Of a stretch of 64,000 bases of DNA, positions 44,614 to 52,947 are shown one piece after another. Positions within the stretch are counted from its first letter, which is position 1; each line of letters opens with the position of its first letter. Origin of the DNA: Pseudodonghicola flavimaris (GTDB lineage Bacteria; Pseudomonadota; Alphaproteobacteria; Rhodobacterales; Rhodobacteraceae). The notes beneath the pieces were generated by a model, which saw only the letters and a list, made by a program, of their open reading frames with translations, did not search any database and was not told the origin of the DNA. The position numbers were made by a program, and so were the translations under genes. The DNA is taken from NCBI RefSeq assembly GCF_030164425.1, contig NZ_JASNJD010000006.1, positions 186,001 through 250,000 of the forward strand, in the 5' to 3' direction.

Positions 44614-44651
44614 TTTGCAAATATACCCTTCGCGCATCGCAAATCAGCAAA
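44614..44651. promoter_or_regulatory. Probable PccR autoregulatory site
   Basis: TTTGCAAA (44614-44621) and GCAAATCAGCAAA (44639-44651), the latter a GCAAA-N3-GCAAA box as before pccB. The site ends 19 bp before the pccR start, a position suited to autorepression. Confidence 0.7.
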
Positions 44652-44670
44652 GACGGCTCTCGTCCCCGCC

Positions 44671-46071
44671 ATGGCTCCGCAAAAACTCTACGCCGGTGCG
44701 AAACTGCGCGAGATGCGCACGCGGCTCGGCCTGACGCAGAAGGAATTCGCCTCCAAGCTCGGAGTGTCGCTGCCCTATCTCAACCAGATGGAGAACAACA
44801 ACCGCCCGGTGAGCACCACCGTGGTGCTGGCGCTGGCTCAGGAGTTCGGCATGGATGTGACCGAGCTGTCGACCGGCGACAGCGAACGTCTGGTCAGCGA
44901 CCTGCGCGAGGTACTGGCCGACCCGGTCTTTGCCGATGCGGCGCCGCCGCTGGCCGATCTCCGGCTCACCGCCTCCAATGCGCCGGCGCTGGCGCGGGCG
45001 TTTCTGGCGCTGCACCGCAGCTATCGCCAGACCCATGAACGGCTCGCCTCGCTGGACGAGGCACTGGGGCGCGAGGATGCCCGGCTGCAGGCCAGCCCCT
45101 GGGAAGAGGTGCGGGACTTCTTCCACTACTGCGACAATTACATCGACGCGGTCGACCGCGCGGCAGAGAATTTCGCCCAGCAGGCGCAGGCCCCCGGCCA
45201 GATGCGCGAGACCGCGCTGGCGGCGCTGGAGACCATGGGCATCCGGGTCGAACTGGCCGATATCGGACCGATGCGGCTGTATGATTCCGAAGCCCGGCAC
45301 CTGCGGCTGTCCACCCGGCTGGCGCCGCAGACTCAGGCCTTTCAGATGCTGCTGCAACTGGCCCTGCTGCAACAGGACAAACTGCTGGAAGCGACGCTGG
45401 ATTTCGCCCGTTTCCACAGCGACGAGGCCCGCGCCATCGCCAAGATCGGCCTGGCCAATTACTTCGCCGGCGCGGCGCTGCTGCCCTATGGCCGCTTTCT
45501 CGCCGCCGCGCAGGAAACCCGCCACGATCTGGAGCTGCTCAGCGCCCGGTTCGGCGCCTCGATCGAACAGGTGGCGCACCGGCTCTCCACCCTGCAGCGG
45601 CCCGGCGCCAAGGGCATCCCGTTCTTCTTCGCCCGGGTCGATCAGGCCGGCACCATCACCAAGCGGCACAGCGCCACGCGGCTGCAATTCGCCCGGTTCG
45701 GCGGCGCCTGCCCGCTGTGGAACGTGCACCGCGCCTTTGAGACGCCGGGCCAGTTCCTGCGCCAGTTGGCGGAGACGCCAGACGGGGTGCGTTATATCAA
45801 CCTGGCCCGCGACGTCTCCAAACCCGGCGGCAGCTTCGGCGCGCCGGTGCGCCGCTATGCCATCGCGCTGGGATGCGAGGTGCGCCATGCTGACGCGCTG
45901 GTCTATGCCGATACGCTGGATGTGACCAATGCCAGCGCCTATGAGCCGATCGGCATCTCCTGCCGGATCTGCGAACGCAAGATCTGCCACCAGCGCTCCG
46001 TCCCGCCGCTGGAACGACGGCTGAGCATCGACGCCAATCAGCGCGGCGTCCTGCCCTATGAGGTGAACTGA
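44671..46071 (+). CDS. pccR: Short-chain fatty acyl-CoA regulator (ScfR family), PccR-like
   Basis: A 466-residue transcription factor. Residues 1-65 form an XRE-type helix-turn-helix (LREMRTRLGLTQKEFASKLGVSLPYLNQMENNNRPVS). The middle belongs to the ScfR (RamB/PccR) family, with PWEEVRDFFHYCDNYIDAVDRAAENFAQ and an ImmA/IrrE-like region in which I see no HExxH. The C-terminal third has WNVHRAFETPGQFLRQLAETPDG and a CxxC-x4-C cluster (SCRICERKICHQR). In R. sphaeroides PccR senses propionyl-CoA level and activates pccB. Here boxes matching its target precede both pccB and this gene. Convergent with the DUF465 gene. Confidence 0.92.
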   Translation: MAPQKLYAGAKLREMRTRLGLTQKEFASKLGVSLPYLNQMENNNRPVSTTVVLALAQEFGMDVTELSTGDSERLVSDLREVLADPVFADAAPPLADLRLTASNAPALARAFLALHRSYRQTHERLASLDEALGREDARLQASPWEEVRDFFHYCDNYIDAVDRAAENFAQQAQAPGQMRETALAALETMGIRVELADIGPMRLYDSEARHLRLSTRLAPQTQAFQMLLQLALLQQDKLLEATLDFARFHSDEARAIAKIGLANYFAGAALLPYGRFLAAAQETRHDLELLSARFGASIEQVAHRLSTLQRPGAKGIPFFFARVDQAGTITKRHSATRLQFARFGGACPLWNVHRAFETPGQFLRQLAETPDGVRYINLARDVSKPGGSFGAPVRRYAIALGCEVRHADALVYADTLDVTNASAYEPIGISCRICERKICHQRSVPPLERRLSIDANQRGVLPYEVN

Positions 46072-46093
46072 GCCCGCGTCCCGGAACGCAAAA

Positions 46094-46117
46094 CGCGCGG
46101 ACCTTGCGGACCGCGCG
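46094..46117 (-). terminator. Terminator after the DUF465 gene
   Basis: CGCGCGG (46094-46100) and CCGCGCG (46111-46117), 10-nt loop. On the minus strand it is followed by TTTTGCGTT. It lies 26 nt past the DUF465 stop and also sits downstream of pccR. Confidence 0.65.
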
Positions 46118-46142
46118 CTGCGATGTCGTCAGATCCTCCGGC

Positions 46143-46382
46143 TTACTCGGCCGACAGGATCCCCCAGATTTCGTCTTTCAGGGCCGCGCGCTTCTTGCGC
46201 ATGTCAACTTCGGCCAGCTCTTCGACCGGCTCGACATTGGTTTCGGCCCGGTGCACCGCGCGGTTCACCTCGTGGTATTCCTCGACCAGCTTGGCGAAAT
46301 GCGCGTCGCTCAGCTTCAGCTCGGCGATCTGTGCGGCCTGTTCGGGAAACTCTTCGACCAGCTCGTGCGGGGTATGGGTCAT
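46143..46382 (-). CDS. DUF465 (YdcH-like) family protein
   Basis: A 79-residue protein with the DUF465 pattern: EEFPEQAAQIAELKLSDAHFAKLVEEYHEVNRAVHRAE and DMRKKRAALKDEIWGIL, a helical hairpin probably forming a coiled coil. YdcH-like proteins are widespread and unstudied. Length is normal. The gene stands alone between convergent pccR and the betC gene on the same strand. Confidence 0.9.
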   Translation of the reverse strand: MTHTPHELVEEFPEQAAQIAELKLSDAHFAKLVEEYHEVNRAVHRAETNVEPVEELAEVDMRKKRAALKDEIWGILSAE

Positions 46383-46482
46383 CTGTTCGCTCCTTCCAAC
46401 GTTCGGTGTCGCTATACCCTATGGATCGGCGGTGTCCACCACATTGACGCGGATCAACTGGCCACCGCCGATGCCCCGTTTT

Positions 46483-47991
46483 TCACTCGCCGCGCGGGAA
46501 CCGCTGCCCCTCTTCCAGCACGTTGAGATCCATGTGATTGCGCATGAACCGTTCCGAGGCCTGCTGCAGCGGCTGATAATCCCATGGGTAATAGCCGCCC
46601 TGCCGCAACGCCTCGTAGACCACCCAGCGACGGGCCTGGCTGGCGCGCACATCGGCATCGAACCGGTCCAGCTCCCAGCGCGCGTCGGCCATCGCCCGGA
46701 ACTCCGCCAGGGTGGCGGCATGGGCGGGATCAGAGGCCAGATTGCTCAGCTCGAACGGGTCGCTCTCCAGATCGAAAAGCTGCTCGGGATCGAGCACGCA
46801 GCGGGTGTATTTCCAGCGGCCCTGCCGCAGGCAGATCAGCGGCGCGTCGGAGGCCTCGGCGGCATATTCCAGCGCCACCGGGCTATCGCGCCGCGCGCCC
46901 CGCGCCAAGGGCCCCAGATCCTCGCCATCGATCCAGGGCGCGACCTCGTCCAGCGGAACGCCGGCCAGCGCCGCCAGCGTCGGCGACACGTCGAGGGTGG
47001 AGACCGGCGTCTCGATCCGCACCGCCGGCAGATCGGGGGCGGAGATCATCAGCGGCACCCGGGCGGAGCCTTCGTAGAAGTTCATCTTGAACCACAGCCC
47101 ACGCTCGCCCAGCATGTCGCCGTGATCGGAGAGGAAGACCACGATCGCCTCCTGCCGGGTATCCTCCAGCACCTGCAGAATCTCGCCGATCTTGTCGTCG
47201 AGATAGGAGATATTGGCGAAATAGGCCCGGCGGGAGCGTTCGATGTCCCGCGGGGTGATATCGAAGCTGTGCCAGTCGTTGGCGTCGAAGATACGCTTGG
47301 AATGCGGGTCCTGCTCCTCATAGGGGATCGCCGGAATCTCCGGCTGCAGATGATCGCAATCGGCATAGAGATCCCAGTATTTCTTCCGTGCCACATAAGG
47401 ATCGTGCGGATGGGTGAAGCTGACGGTGACGCACCACGGCCGGTCGTCCTTGCCGCGCGCCAGATCATAGAGCTTGGCCTTCGCGTGATAGGCGACCTCG
47501 TCATCGTATTCGAGCTGATTGGTGATCTCCGCCACCCCCGCCCCGGTGACCGAGCCCATGTTGTGATACCACCAGTCGATCCGCTCGCCCGGCTTGCGAT
47601 AATCCGGGGTCCAGCCGAAATCGGCCGGATAGATGTCGGTGGTCAGCCGTTCCTCGAACCCGTGCAGCTGATCGGGACCGACGAAATGCATCTTGCCCGA
47701 CAGGCAGGTGTAATAGCCCGCCCGCCGCAGATGGTGGGCATAGGTCGGGATATCGCTGCGGAACTCCGCCGCGTTGTCATAGACGCCGCTGCGCGACGGC
47801 AGTTGCCCGGACATGAAGCTGGCCCGCCCCGGCGCGCAGAGCGGCGAGGCGGTATAGGCATTGGCGAAACAGGTCGACCGCGCGGCCAGCTTGCGCAGGT
47901 TCGGCACATGCAGCCAGTCGACCGGGCCGTCGGGAAACAGCGTGCCGTTCAGCTGATCAACCATCAGGATCAGGATATTGGGTCGGGTCAT
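46483..47991 (-). CDS. betC: Choline-sulfatase
   Basis: A 502-residue alkaline-phosphatase-fold sulfatase. The nucleophile motif C-x-P-x-R is seen as LCAPGRASFMSG, so C52 would become formylglycine (an FGE is needed, not seen in this window). Metal residues appear at the N-terminus (LMVDQ), in FLSDHGDMLGERGLW and in KMHFVGP. Family features for choline sulfatase include FPDGPVDWLHVPNLRKLA and the C-terminal FMRNHMDLNVLE. It hydrolyses choline-O-sulfate to choline and sulfate. The ATG at 47991 overlaps the betI stop by 4 nt, so they form one operon. No betA, betB or transporter gene is adjacent. Confidence 0.95.
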   Translation of the reverse strand: MTRPNILILMVDQLNGTLFPDGPVDWLHVPNLRKLAARSTCFANAYTASPLCAPGRASFMSGQLPSRSGVYDNAAEFRSDIPTYAHHLRRAGYYTCLSGKMHFVGPDQLHGFEERLTTDIYPADFGWTPDYRKPGERIDWWYHNMGSVTGAGVAEITNQLEYDDEVAYHAKAKLYDLARGKDDRPWCVTVSFTHPHDPYVARKKYWDLYADCDHLQPEIPAIPYEEQDPHSKRIFDANDWHSFDITPRDIERSRRAYFANISYLDDKIGEILQVLEDTRQEAIVVFLSDHGDMLGERGLWFKMNFYEGSARVPLMISAPDLPAVRIETPVSTLDVSPTLAALAGVPLDEVAPWIDGEDLGPLARGARRDSPVALEYAAEASDAPLICLRQGRWKYTRCVLDPEQLFDLESDPFELSNLASDPAHAATLAEFRAMADARWELDRFDADVRASQARRWVVYEALRQGGYYPWDYQPLQQASERFMRNHMDLNVLEEGQRFPRGE

Positions 47992-48560
47992 TTGCGATCT
48001 CCGCACAGATTGGCCAGCACCGTCAGCGCCTGGCGTTCGGCCTGCGCCGGGCTCAGTTCCGGATCGAGCGCCGCGCGGATATAGAGCCCGTCGATCAAGG
48101 CCCCCAGCGTGTCGGCCGCCGCCGCCGGCCTGGGACAGACCGGGCGCAGCGCGTGGATCAGGTTGGAGCGCAGCCGCAGGTGATAGATTTGCCACAGCCG
48201 CAGCGCCTGTGGATTGCTCTGCGCCATGACGTAGAAACACATCCAGGCGCCTACCGCCTCGGGGGTGAAGCTGGAGCCGCCGAAACAGGCCCGCACGATG
48301 GCCGCCGCCCGCCCCTCGCGCGGAACCCCCTTCAGCTCGCGGCGTACCTCGGCAACGAAATCCGACAGGATCCGGCGCATCGCCGCGAGAAAGATCTGGT
48401 CCTTGCCGCCGAAGTAGTGATGCGCCAGCGCGCTGGAGACGCCGGCGCGGCGGGCGATCTGGCTGACGGTCACATCCAGCGTGCCCGCGGCCCCGAGCTC
48501 GGCAATCGTGGCGCGCACCAGCGCATCGCGGCGAATGGGTTCCATTCCCTGTTTCGGCAT
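47988..48560 (-). CDS. betI: BetI-type TetR-family repressor
   Basis: A 190-residue regulator with an N-terminal TetR HTH (TVSQIARRAGVSSALAHHYFGGKDQIFLAAMR, about 31-62). The ligand domain contains the BetI-like GWxxF equivalent (GAWMCFYVMAQSNPQALRLWQIYHLRLRSNL), and the end DGLYIRAALDPELSPAQAERQAL matches the family. It should be a choline-responsive repressor of betC. It co-overlaps betC. An imperfect inverted repeat over a putative -35 element lies 44 bp upstream. Confidence 0.9.
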   Translation of the reverse strand: MPKQGMEPIRRDALVRATIAELGAAGTLDVTVSQIARRAGVSSALAHHYFGGKDQIFLAAMRRILSDFVAEVRRELKGVPREGRAAAIVRACFGGSSFTPEAVGAWMCFYVMAQSNPQALRLWQIYHLRLRSNLIHALRPVCPRPAAAADTLGALIDGLYIRAALDPELSPAQAERQALTVLANLCGDRK

Positions 48561-48603
48561 GACCGTCGTTCCTCCTATGGTCGCAGGACGCTATGTGCTG
48601 GAA

Positions 48604-48617
48604 ACTGACCCGTCAAT
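48604..48617. promoter_or_regulatory. Candidate BetI operator / promoter of betI-betC
   Basis: ACTGAC-CC-GTCAAT, an inverted repeat with one mismatch, overlapping a minus-strand TTGACG (48616-48611). A TAGCGT lies 17 bp further on as a possible -10. Fits a repressor site. Confidence 0.35.
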
Positions 48618-48706
48618 CAACTTCCCTGCCCGCGACCGGCCAGCAGCCGCCCACCGTCGCCGGCTGACCGGATCGGCCGCGCTCTGCCCACAATGCAGGC
48701 CCGATG

Positions 48707-49624
48707 TCAGCCCTTGGTGGCGGTGACCGGCGGGGTCACGTTGCGCCGCCGCAGCACCGCCTCGCGCCAGGTGATGAAGCTGATCGCCGCCAGGATCATG
48801 CCGGCTCCGACCAGCACCCAGAAATCGACGCTCTCGTGAAACAGCAAGACCCCCATCAGCGTCGCCCAGACCAGCTGCAGGAAGGTCACCGGCTGGGTCA
48901 CCGTCAGCGGCGCCGCCCGCATCGCCAGGGTCATCAGATAATGGCCGGCGGTGGCGAAACAGGCGACCCCCAGCAGCATCAGCAGTTCGGTCGCCGTCGG
49001 CGTCACCCAGACCACGGCGGCGAAGGGCGCCAGCCCCAGCGTCACCCAGACCGACAGCATGCTGACCACCACCGCCGGGCTGATCTGATCGGTCAGCACC
49101 TTGGCCAGCAGGTAAGATCCGCTGAACACCGTCGCGGCGATGAGCATCGCCAGATGGCCCGGCTCGATCTCGCGAAAGCCCGGGCGCAGGATCACCACGG
49201 CGCCCAGCAGCGCCACGCCGATGGCGGCGATCCGGCGGAAGGCCAGATGCTCTTTCAGAAACAGCGCCGCGCCGATGGTCACGAAGATCGGCGACAGGTA
49301 GTTCAGCGCCGTCAGCTCGGCCAGCGGAATGCGGGTCATCGCGAAGAACCACAGCATCACCCCGCCCGAATGCAGCAGACCGCGCAGCGCGAAAAGCCCC
49401 ATCACTTTGGGCGTGAACCGCGTGTTCAGGATTGGCCGCAGCATCGGCAGCAGAAAGATCAGCCCCATGGCATAGCGCAGAAAGGCAGCCTGCGGCGCCG
49501 GGATACGCGGCCCCAGCGCCTTGACCAGCGCGGTCATCACCACGAAGACCAGCCCGGCCGCCAGCATCCAGAGGACACCATGCAGGGGGCGGGAGGATGC
49601 GGGAGCGGCTACGGTTTGTGTCAT
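48707..49624 (-). CDS. DMT-superfamily (EamA) transporter
   Basis: A 305-residue membrane protein with about ten helices in two EamA repeats. First repeat: GVLWMLAAGLVFVVMTALVKAL, FLRYAMGLIFLLPML, ALNYLSPIFVTIGAALFLKEHLAFRR. Second: VFSGSYLLAKVLTDQ, PLTVTQPVTFLQLVWATLMGVLLFHESVD. The drug/metabolite transporter family exports amino acids, nucleosides or other metabolites; the substrate is unknown. The ATG at 49624 (MTQTVAAPASSRP) is preferred to one 12 codons upstream. It lies just upstream of betI on the same strand, 147 bp away. Confidence 0.9.
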   Translation of the reverse strand: MTQTVAAPASSRPLHGVLWMLAAGLVFVVMTALVKALGPRIPAPQAAFLRYAMGLIFLLPMLRPILNTRFTPKVMGLFALRGLLHSGGVMLWFFAMTRIPLAELTALNYLSPIFVTIGAALFLKEHLAFRRIAAIGVALLGAVVILRPGFREIEPGHLAMLIAATVFSGSYLLAKVLTDQISPAVVVSMLSVWVTLGLAPFAAVVWVTPTATELLMLLGVACFATAGHYLMTLAMRAAPLTVTQPVTFLQLVWATLMGVLLFHESVDFWVLVGAGMILAAISFITWREAVLRRRNVTPPVTATKG

Positions 49625-49676
49625 ACCTCCGGTTGAACACGCATTCGACCGCCGGCACAAGCCTCCGCAAACGCTC

Positions 49677-50267
49677 TCACATCAGGATCAGCCGCAGCGC
49701 GATGGCCCACATCACCAGCCCGATCCCGGCGTCAAGCAGCCGCCAGGCCCCCGGCCGCGCCAGCAGCGGCGCCAGCAACCGGGCGCCATAGGCCAGCGCG
49801 AAGAAGAAGACCAGGCTGGCGGCGCTTGCCCCCAGGGCAAATCCGAAGCGGTCCTCGTATTGCGCCGAAACCGAGCCGATCAGCACTACGGTATCGAGGT
49901 AGACATGCGGGTTGAGCCAGGTCAGCGCCAGGCAAGTGGCCAGCGTCGCCCGCAACCCGCGCCCGCCGGTCGCCGTCGCCTGCATCGCTGCCCCGCCCCG
50001 CGCCGCCGCGATCAGGTTGCGCCCGCCATAGGCCAGCAGGAAGGCCGCCCCGCCCCAGCGCATCAGCGGCGCGAACCAGGTGGCCAGCCGGCCCATGCCG
50101 CCGACCCCGGCAGCAATCAGAACCGCATCGGAGAGCGCGCAGGTCAGCGCCACCCAGAGCACATGCTCGCGCCGCAGCCCCTGCCGCAGCACGAAGGCGT
50201 TCTGCGCCCCGATCGCCAAGATAAGGCTGAGCCCGAGCGCAAAGCCCGGCAGGATGGCGGCGGTCAT
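49677..50267 (-). CDS. argO: LysE/ArgO-type amino acid exporter
   Basis: A 196-residue membrane protein with about six helices, family LysE/RhtB. The start MTAAILPGFALGLSLILAIGAQNAFVLRQGL has the LysE signature GAQNAFVLRQG, and the later TWLNPHVYLDTVVLIGS has the NPH-YLD motif. It exports basic amino acids (arginine or lysine) across the inner membrane. It is divergent from a LysR regulator of the ArgP type, whose standard target is this gene. The starts lie 89 bp apart, so the shared region holds both promoters. Confidence 0.9.
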   Translation of the reverse strand: MTAAILPGFALGLSLILAIGAQNAFVLRQGLRREHVLWVALTCALSDAVLIAAGVGGMGRLATWFAPLMRWGGAAFLLAYGGRNLIAAARGGAAMQATATGGRGLRATLATCLALTWLNPHVYLDTVVLIGSVSAQYEDRFGFALGASAASLVFFFALAYGARLLAPLLARPGAWRLLDAGIGLVMWAIALRLILM

Positions 50268-50356
50268 GGTCGGCTCCCTTCGTTGGTCGGGGTTTGACTA
50301 GACAGCAGCGCACGATTACTCCAGTTAAAGATATTCAATTCAGTTTAGCAGTTCTA

Positions 50357-51247
50357 ATGCAGTTCGACGCCCCCCAGCTCGCCGCCCTCGCCGCCATCCT
50401 GCGCCACGGCAGTTTCGAGGCCGCCGCCGCAGATCTGGGCGTTACTCCCTCGGCGATCTCGCAACGCATCAAGGCGCTGGAGGAACGGGTCGGCGCCGCC
50501 CTGATCCGCCGCGCCACCCCCTGCACCGCCACGCCGGCCGGCGCCCGGCTGGCCAAACACGCCGAGGACATCGGTCTGCTCGAAGCCCAGCTCAGCCGCG
50601 ATCTGGCGCTGGAGCCCGGCCCCGGTGCCGCCCGGCTGCGGCTGGCGGTCAATGCCGACAGCCTCTCCACCTGGTTCATTCCCGCCATGGCCGGCACCGC
50701 CGATCTGCTGTTCGATCTGGTGATCGACGATCAGGACCACAGCGCCGACTGGCTGCGGCAGGGTGCGGTCAGCGCCGCCGTCTGTGCCGAGGCCGCCGCG
50801 GTGGCCGGCTGCGATGCCCATCCGCTGGGCGCGCTGCGCTATATCGCCACCGCCAGCCCCGCCTTCATGGCCCGCTGGTTCGCCGATGGGGTCACCCCGG
50901 CGGCGCTGGCGCGGGCGCCCTGCATGATCTTCAACGCCAAGGACGCGCTGCAGCGCCAGTGGATCGAGACCACCTTCGGCCAGAGGCTGAACCCGCCGGC
51001 GCATTACCTGCCCTCCTCCACCGCCTTTGTCGACGCCGCCCTCGCCGGGCTGGGCTGGGGGATGAACCCCCTCTGCCTGGTGGAAGAGCCCTTGCGCCGC
51101 GGCGCGCTGGTGCCACTATGGCCCGACCGGCCGCTCGACATCGCGCTGAGCTGGCAGGTCAGCCGGGTCATGGCCCCGGCCCTGCGACCGCTGACACGGG
51201 CGGTGCGCCGGGCCGCCGCCACGGTGCTGATCCCGCCGGCGCCCTAG
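50357..51247 (+). CDS. argP: ArgP/LysG-type LysR regulator
   Basis: A 296-residue LysR-family factor. The HTH is FDAPQLAALAAILRHGSFEAAAADLGVTPSAISQRIKALEERVG (residues 3-46). The effector domain follows (LRLAVNADSLSTWFIPAM, characteristic of the ArgP/LysG group). This group activates the neighbouring LysE/ArgO exporter in response to basic amino acids. The ATG at 50357 is favoured over the 50294 start because the conserved QFDAPQL is the usual N-terminus. Followed by the nitroreductase gene 30 bp downstream on the same strand. Confidence 0.92.
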   Translation: MQFDAPQLAALAAILRHGSFEAAAADLGVTPSAISQRIKALEERVGAALIRRATPCTATPAGARLAKHAEDIGLLEAQLSRDLALEPGPGAARLRLAVNADSLSTWFIPAMAGTADLLFDLVIDDQDHSADWLRQGAVSAAVCAEAAAVAGCDAHPLGALRYIATASPAFMARWFADGVTPAALARAPCMIFNAKDALQRQWIETTFGQRLNPPAHYLPSSTAFVDAALAGLGWGMNPLCLVEEPLRRGALVPLWPDRPLDIALSWQVSRVMAPALRPLTRAVRRAAATVLIPPAP

Positions 51248-51277
51248 GGCGGTCCGCGAACCGGGAGGAGAAGACCG

Positions 51278-51970
51278 ATGATTTCCAAGGACCAGCTCCG
51301 CTACGAAGCGGTGCCGCTGCCGCATCGGGCGCGGATGGATGACGAGCAGATGCTGCTGAGCGCCGAGGCTTTCCACGACCAGATGCGCCGGCGCCACAGC
51401 GTGCGCAACTATTCCGACCGCCCGGTGCCGCGGGCGGTGATCGAAAGCTGCCTGCGCACCGCCGGCACCGCCCCCTCCGGTGCCAATCATCAGCCCTGGC
51501 ATTTCGCCGCCATCGCCGATCCGGCGCTGAAACAGCAGATCCGTGCCGAGGCGGAAGCCGAAGAGCGCCGCTTCTACGCCGGCGGCGGTGGCGACGAATG
51601 GATCCGGGCGCTGGAACCGATCGGCACAACGGCGGAGAAACCGCATCTGACCCGGGCGCCCTGGCTGATCGTGGTTTTCGCTCAGCGCTGGGGCCGTTTC
51701 GAGGATGGCAGCCGTTACAAGAACTATTACGTGCCCGAGAGCGTCAATATCGCCACCGGCATCCTGCTGGCGGCGCTGCATCACGCCGGGCTGGCGGCGC
51801 TGACCCATACCCCCAATCCGATGAAATTCCTCAATGCCGCGCTGAACCGGCCGGAGGCGGAGAAACCGACGATGATCATCGCCCTCGGCCACCCGGCGGC
51901 CGATGCCACCGTCCCGGCGGCGGCGAAGATCAAGAAACCGCTGGAGGAGATCGCCAGCTTCTTCGACTGA
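51278..51970 (+). CDS. Nitroreductase-family (iodotyrosine-deiodinase-like) flavoprotein
   Basis: A 230-residue FMN-binding nitroreductase. RRRHSVRNYSDRPVPRAVIESCLRTAGTAPSGANHQPWHF (about 39-78) holds the FMN-phosphate Arg residues and the substrate loop. NYYVPESVNIATGILLAALHHAGLAALTHTPNPMKFLNAAL and the end matching ALGHP complete it. The overall layout fits the iodotyrosine deiodinase branch rather than classical NfsA/NfsB. Reduces nitro- or halo-aromatics with NAD(P)H; the physiological substrate is unknown. Followed by a strong bidirectional terminator; convergent with yebC. Confidence 0.9.
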   Translation: MISKDQLRYEAVPLPHRARMDDEQMLLSAEAFHDQMRRRHSVRNYSDRPVPRAVIESCLRTAGTAPSGANHQPWHFAAIADPALKQQIRAEAEAEERRFYAGGGGDEWIRALEPIGTTAEKPHLTRAPWLIVVFAQRWGRFEDGSRYKNYYVPESVNIATGILLAALHHAGLAALTHTPNPMKFLNAALNRPEAEKPTMIIALGHPAADATVPAAAKIKKPLEEIASFFD

Positions 51971-52011
51971 GCGATCGGGGCCCGGCAGGGACAGGGCCCG
52001 CTGAAACGACA

Positions 52012-52037
52012 GACGCCCGGCACATCGGCCGGGCGTC
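52012..52037. terminator. Terminator between nitroreductase and yebC
   Basis: A 10-bp stem GACGCCCGGC (52012-52021) / GCCGGGCGTC (52028-52037) with a 6-nt loop. It lies between the convergent stops at 51970 and 52065; AAATATTT follows on the plus strand. Confidence 0.75.
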
Positions 52038-52064
52038 CAAATATTTCGGGATGCCGCGCCGCGA

Positions 52065-52805
52065 TCAGAGCTGCGCCATCACCTCGTCGGAGGCTTCGAA
52101 GTTGGTGGTGACCCGCTGCACGTCATCGTCGTCTTCCAGCGCGTCGACCAGCTTCATCAGCTTCTGCATGCTGTCCAGGTCCATTTCGGTCGTGGTGGTG
52201 GGCTTCCACACCAGCTTGGTGCTTTCGCTCTCGCCCAGCTCCGCTTCCAGTGCGGTCGCGACCTCGTTCAGGTCGGTATCGGCGCACCAGATCACGTGAC
52301 CGTCCTCGGAGCTCTCGACATCCTCGGCACCGGCCTCGATCGCCGCCATCATCACGGTATCGGCATCACCGACGCTGGCGGGATAGGTGATCTCGCCCTT
52401 GCGCTCGAACATGAAGCCGACCGAGCCGGTCTCGCCCAGGTTGCCGCCGTTCTTGGTGAAGGTCGAACGCACGTTCGAAGCGGTGCGGTTGCGGTTGTCT
52501 GTCATCGCCTCGACGATCACCGCCACGCCGTTGGGGCCGTAGCCCTCATAGCGGATTTCCTCGTAATCGTCGCCCTCGCCGCCGGAAGCCTTCTTGATCG
52601 CGCGTTCGATGTTGTCCTTCGGCATCGACTGCGATTTGGCTTCCTTGATGGCAAGCCGCAGCCGCGGGTTCTTGTCGGGATCGGGATCGCCCATCTTGGC
52701 GGCGACGGTGATCTCTTTGGAGAATTTCGAAAAGAGTTTCGCCCGAACCGCGTCCTGGCGGCCCTTACGATGCTGGATGTTGGCCCATTTGGAGTGCCCG
52801 GCCAT
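52065..52805 (-). CDS. yebC: YebC/PmpR family transcriptional regulator / translation factor
   Basis: A 246-residue YebC protein: [37 protein letters not shown] at the N-terminus, then [32 protein letters not shown], and an acidic C-terminal domain ending [15 protein letters not shown]. It is a three-domain cytosolic protein that binds DNA or, in recently studied homologues, assists translation of polyproline stretches. Length is normal. Monocistronic, terminated by the hairpin before the nitroreductase gene. Confidence 0.97.
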   Translation of the reverse strand: MAGHSKWANIQHRKGRQDAVRAKLFSKFSKEITVAAKMGDPDPDKNPRLRLAIKEAKSQSMPKDNIERAIKKASGGEGDDYEEIRYEGYGPNGVAVIVEAMTDNRNRTASNVRSTFTKNGGNLGETGSVGFMFERKGEITYPASVGDADTVMMAAIEAGAEDVESSEDGHVIWCADTDLNEVATALEAELGESESTKLVWKPTTTTEMDLDSMQKLMKLVDALEDDDDVQRVTTNFEASDEVMAQL

Positions 52806-52947
52806 GGTGCGTCCTCGGTCTGATATATGAATTGGCGGTCATATAGCCGCTTGCCCGGCCCCTGATCAACCCGCCCCGCGCCCGCGGGCGGTCGCCGACA
52901 CGTCCCTGCCCGGTTGCCCCCGCCCGCTTCGCCGCTAAGCTGGCGTC

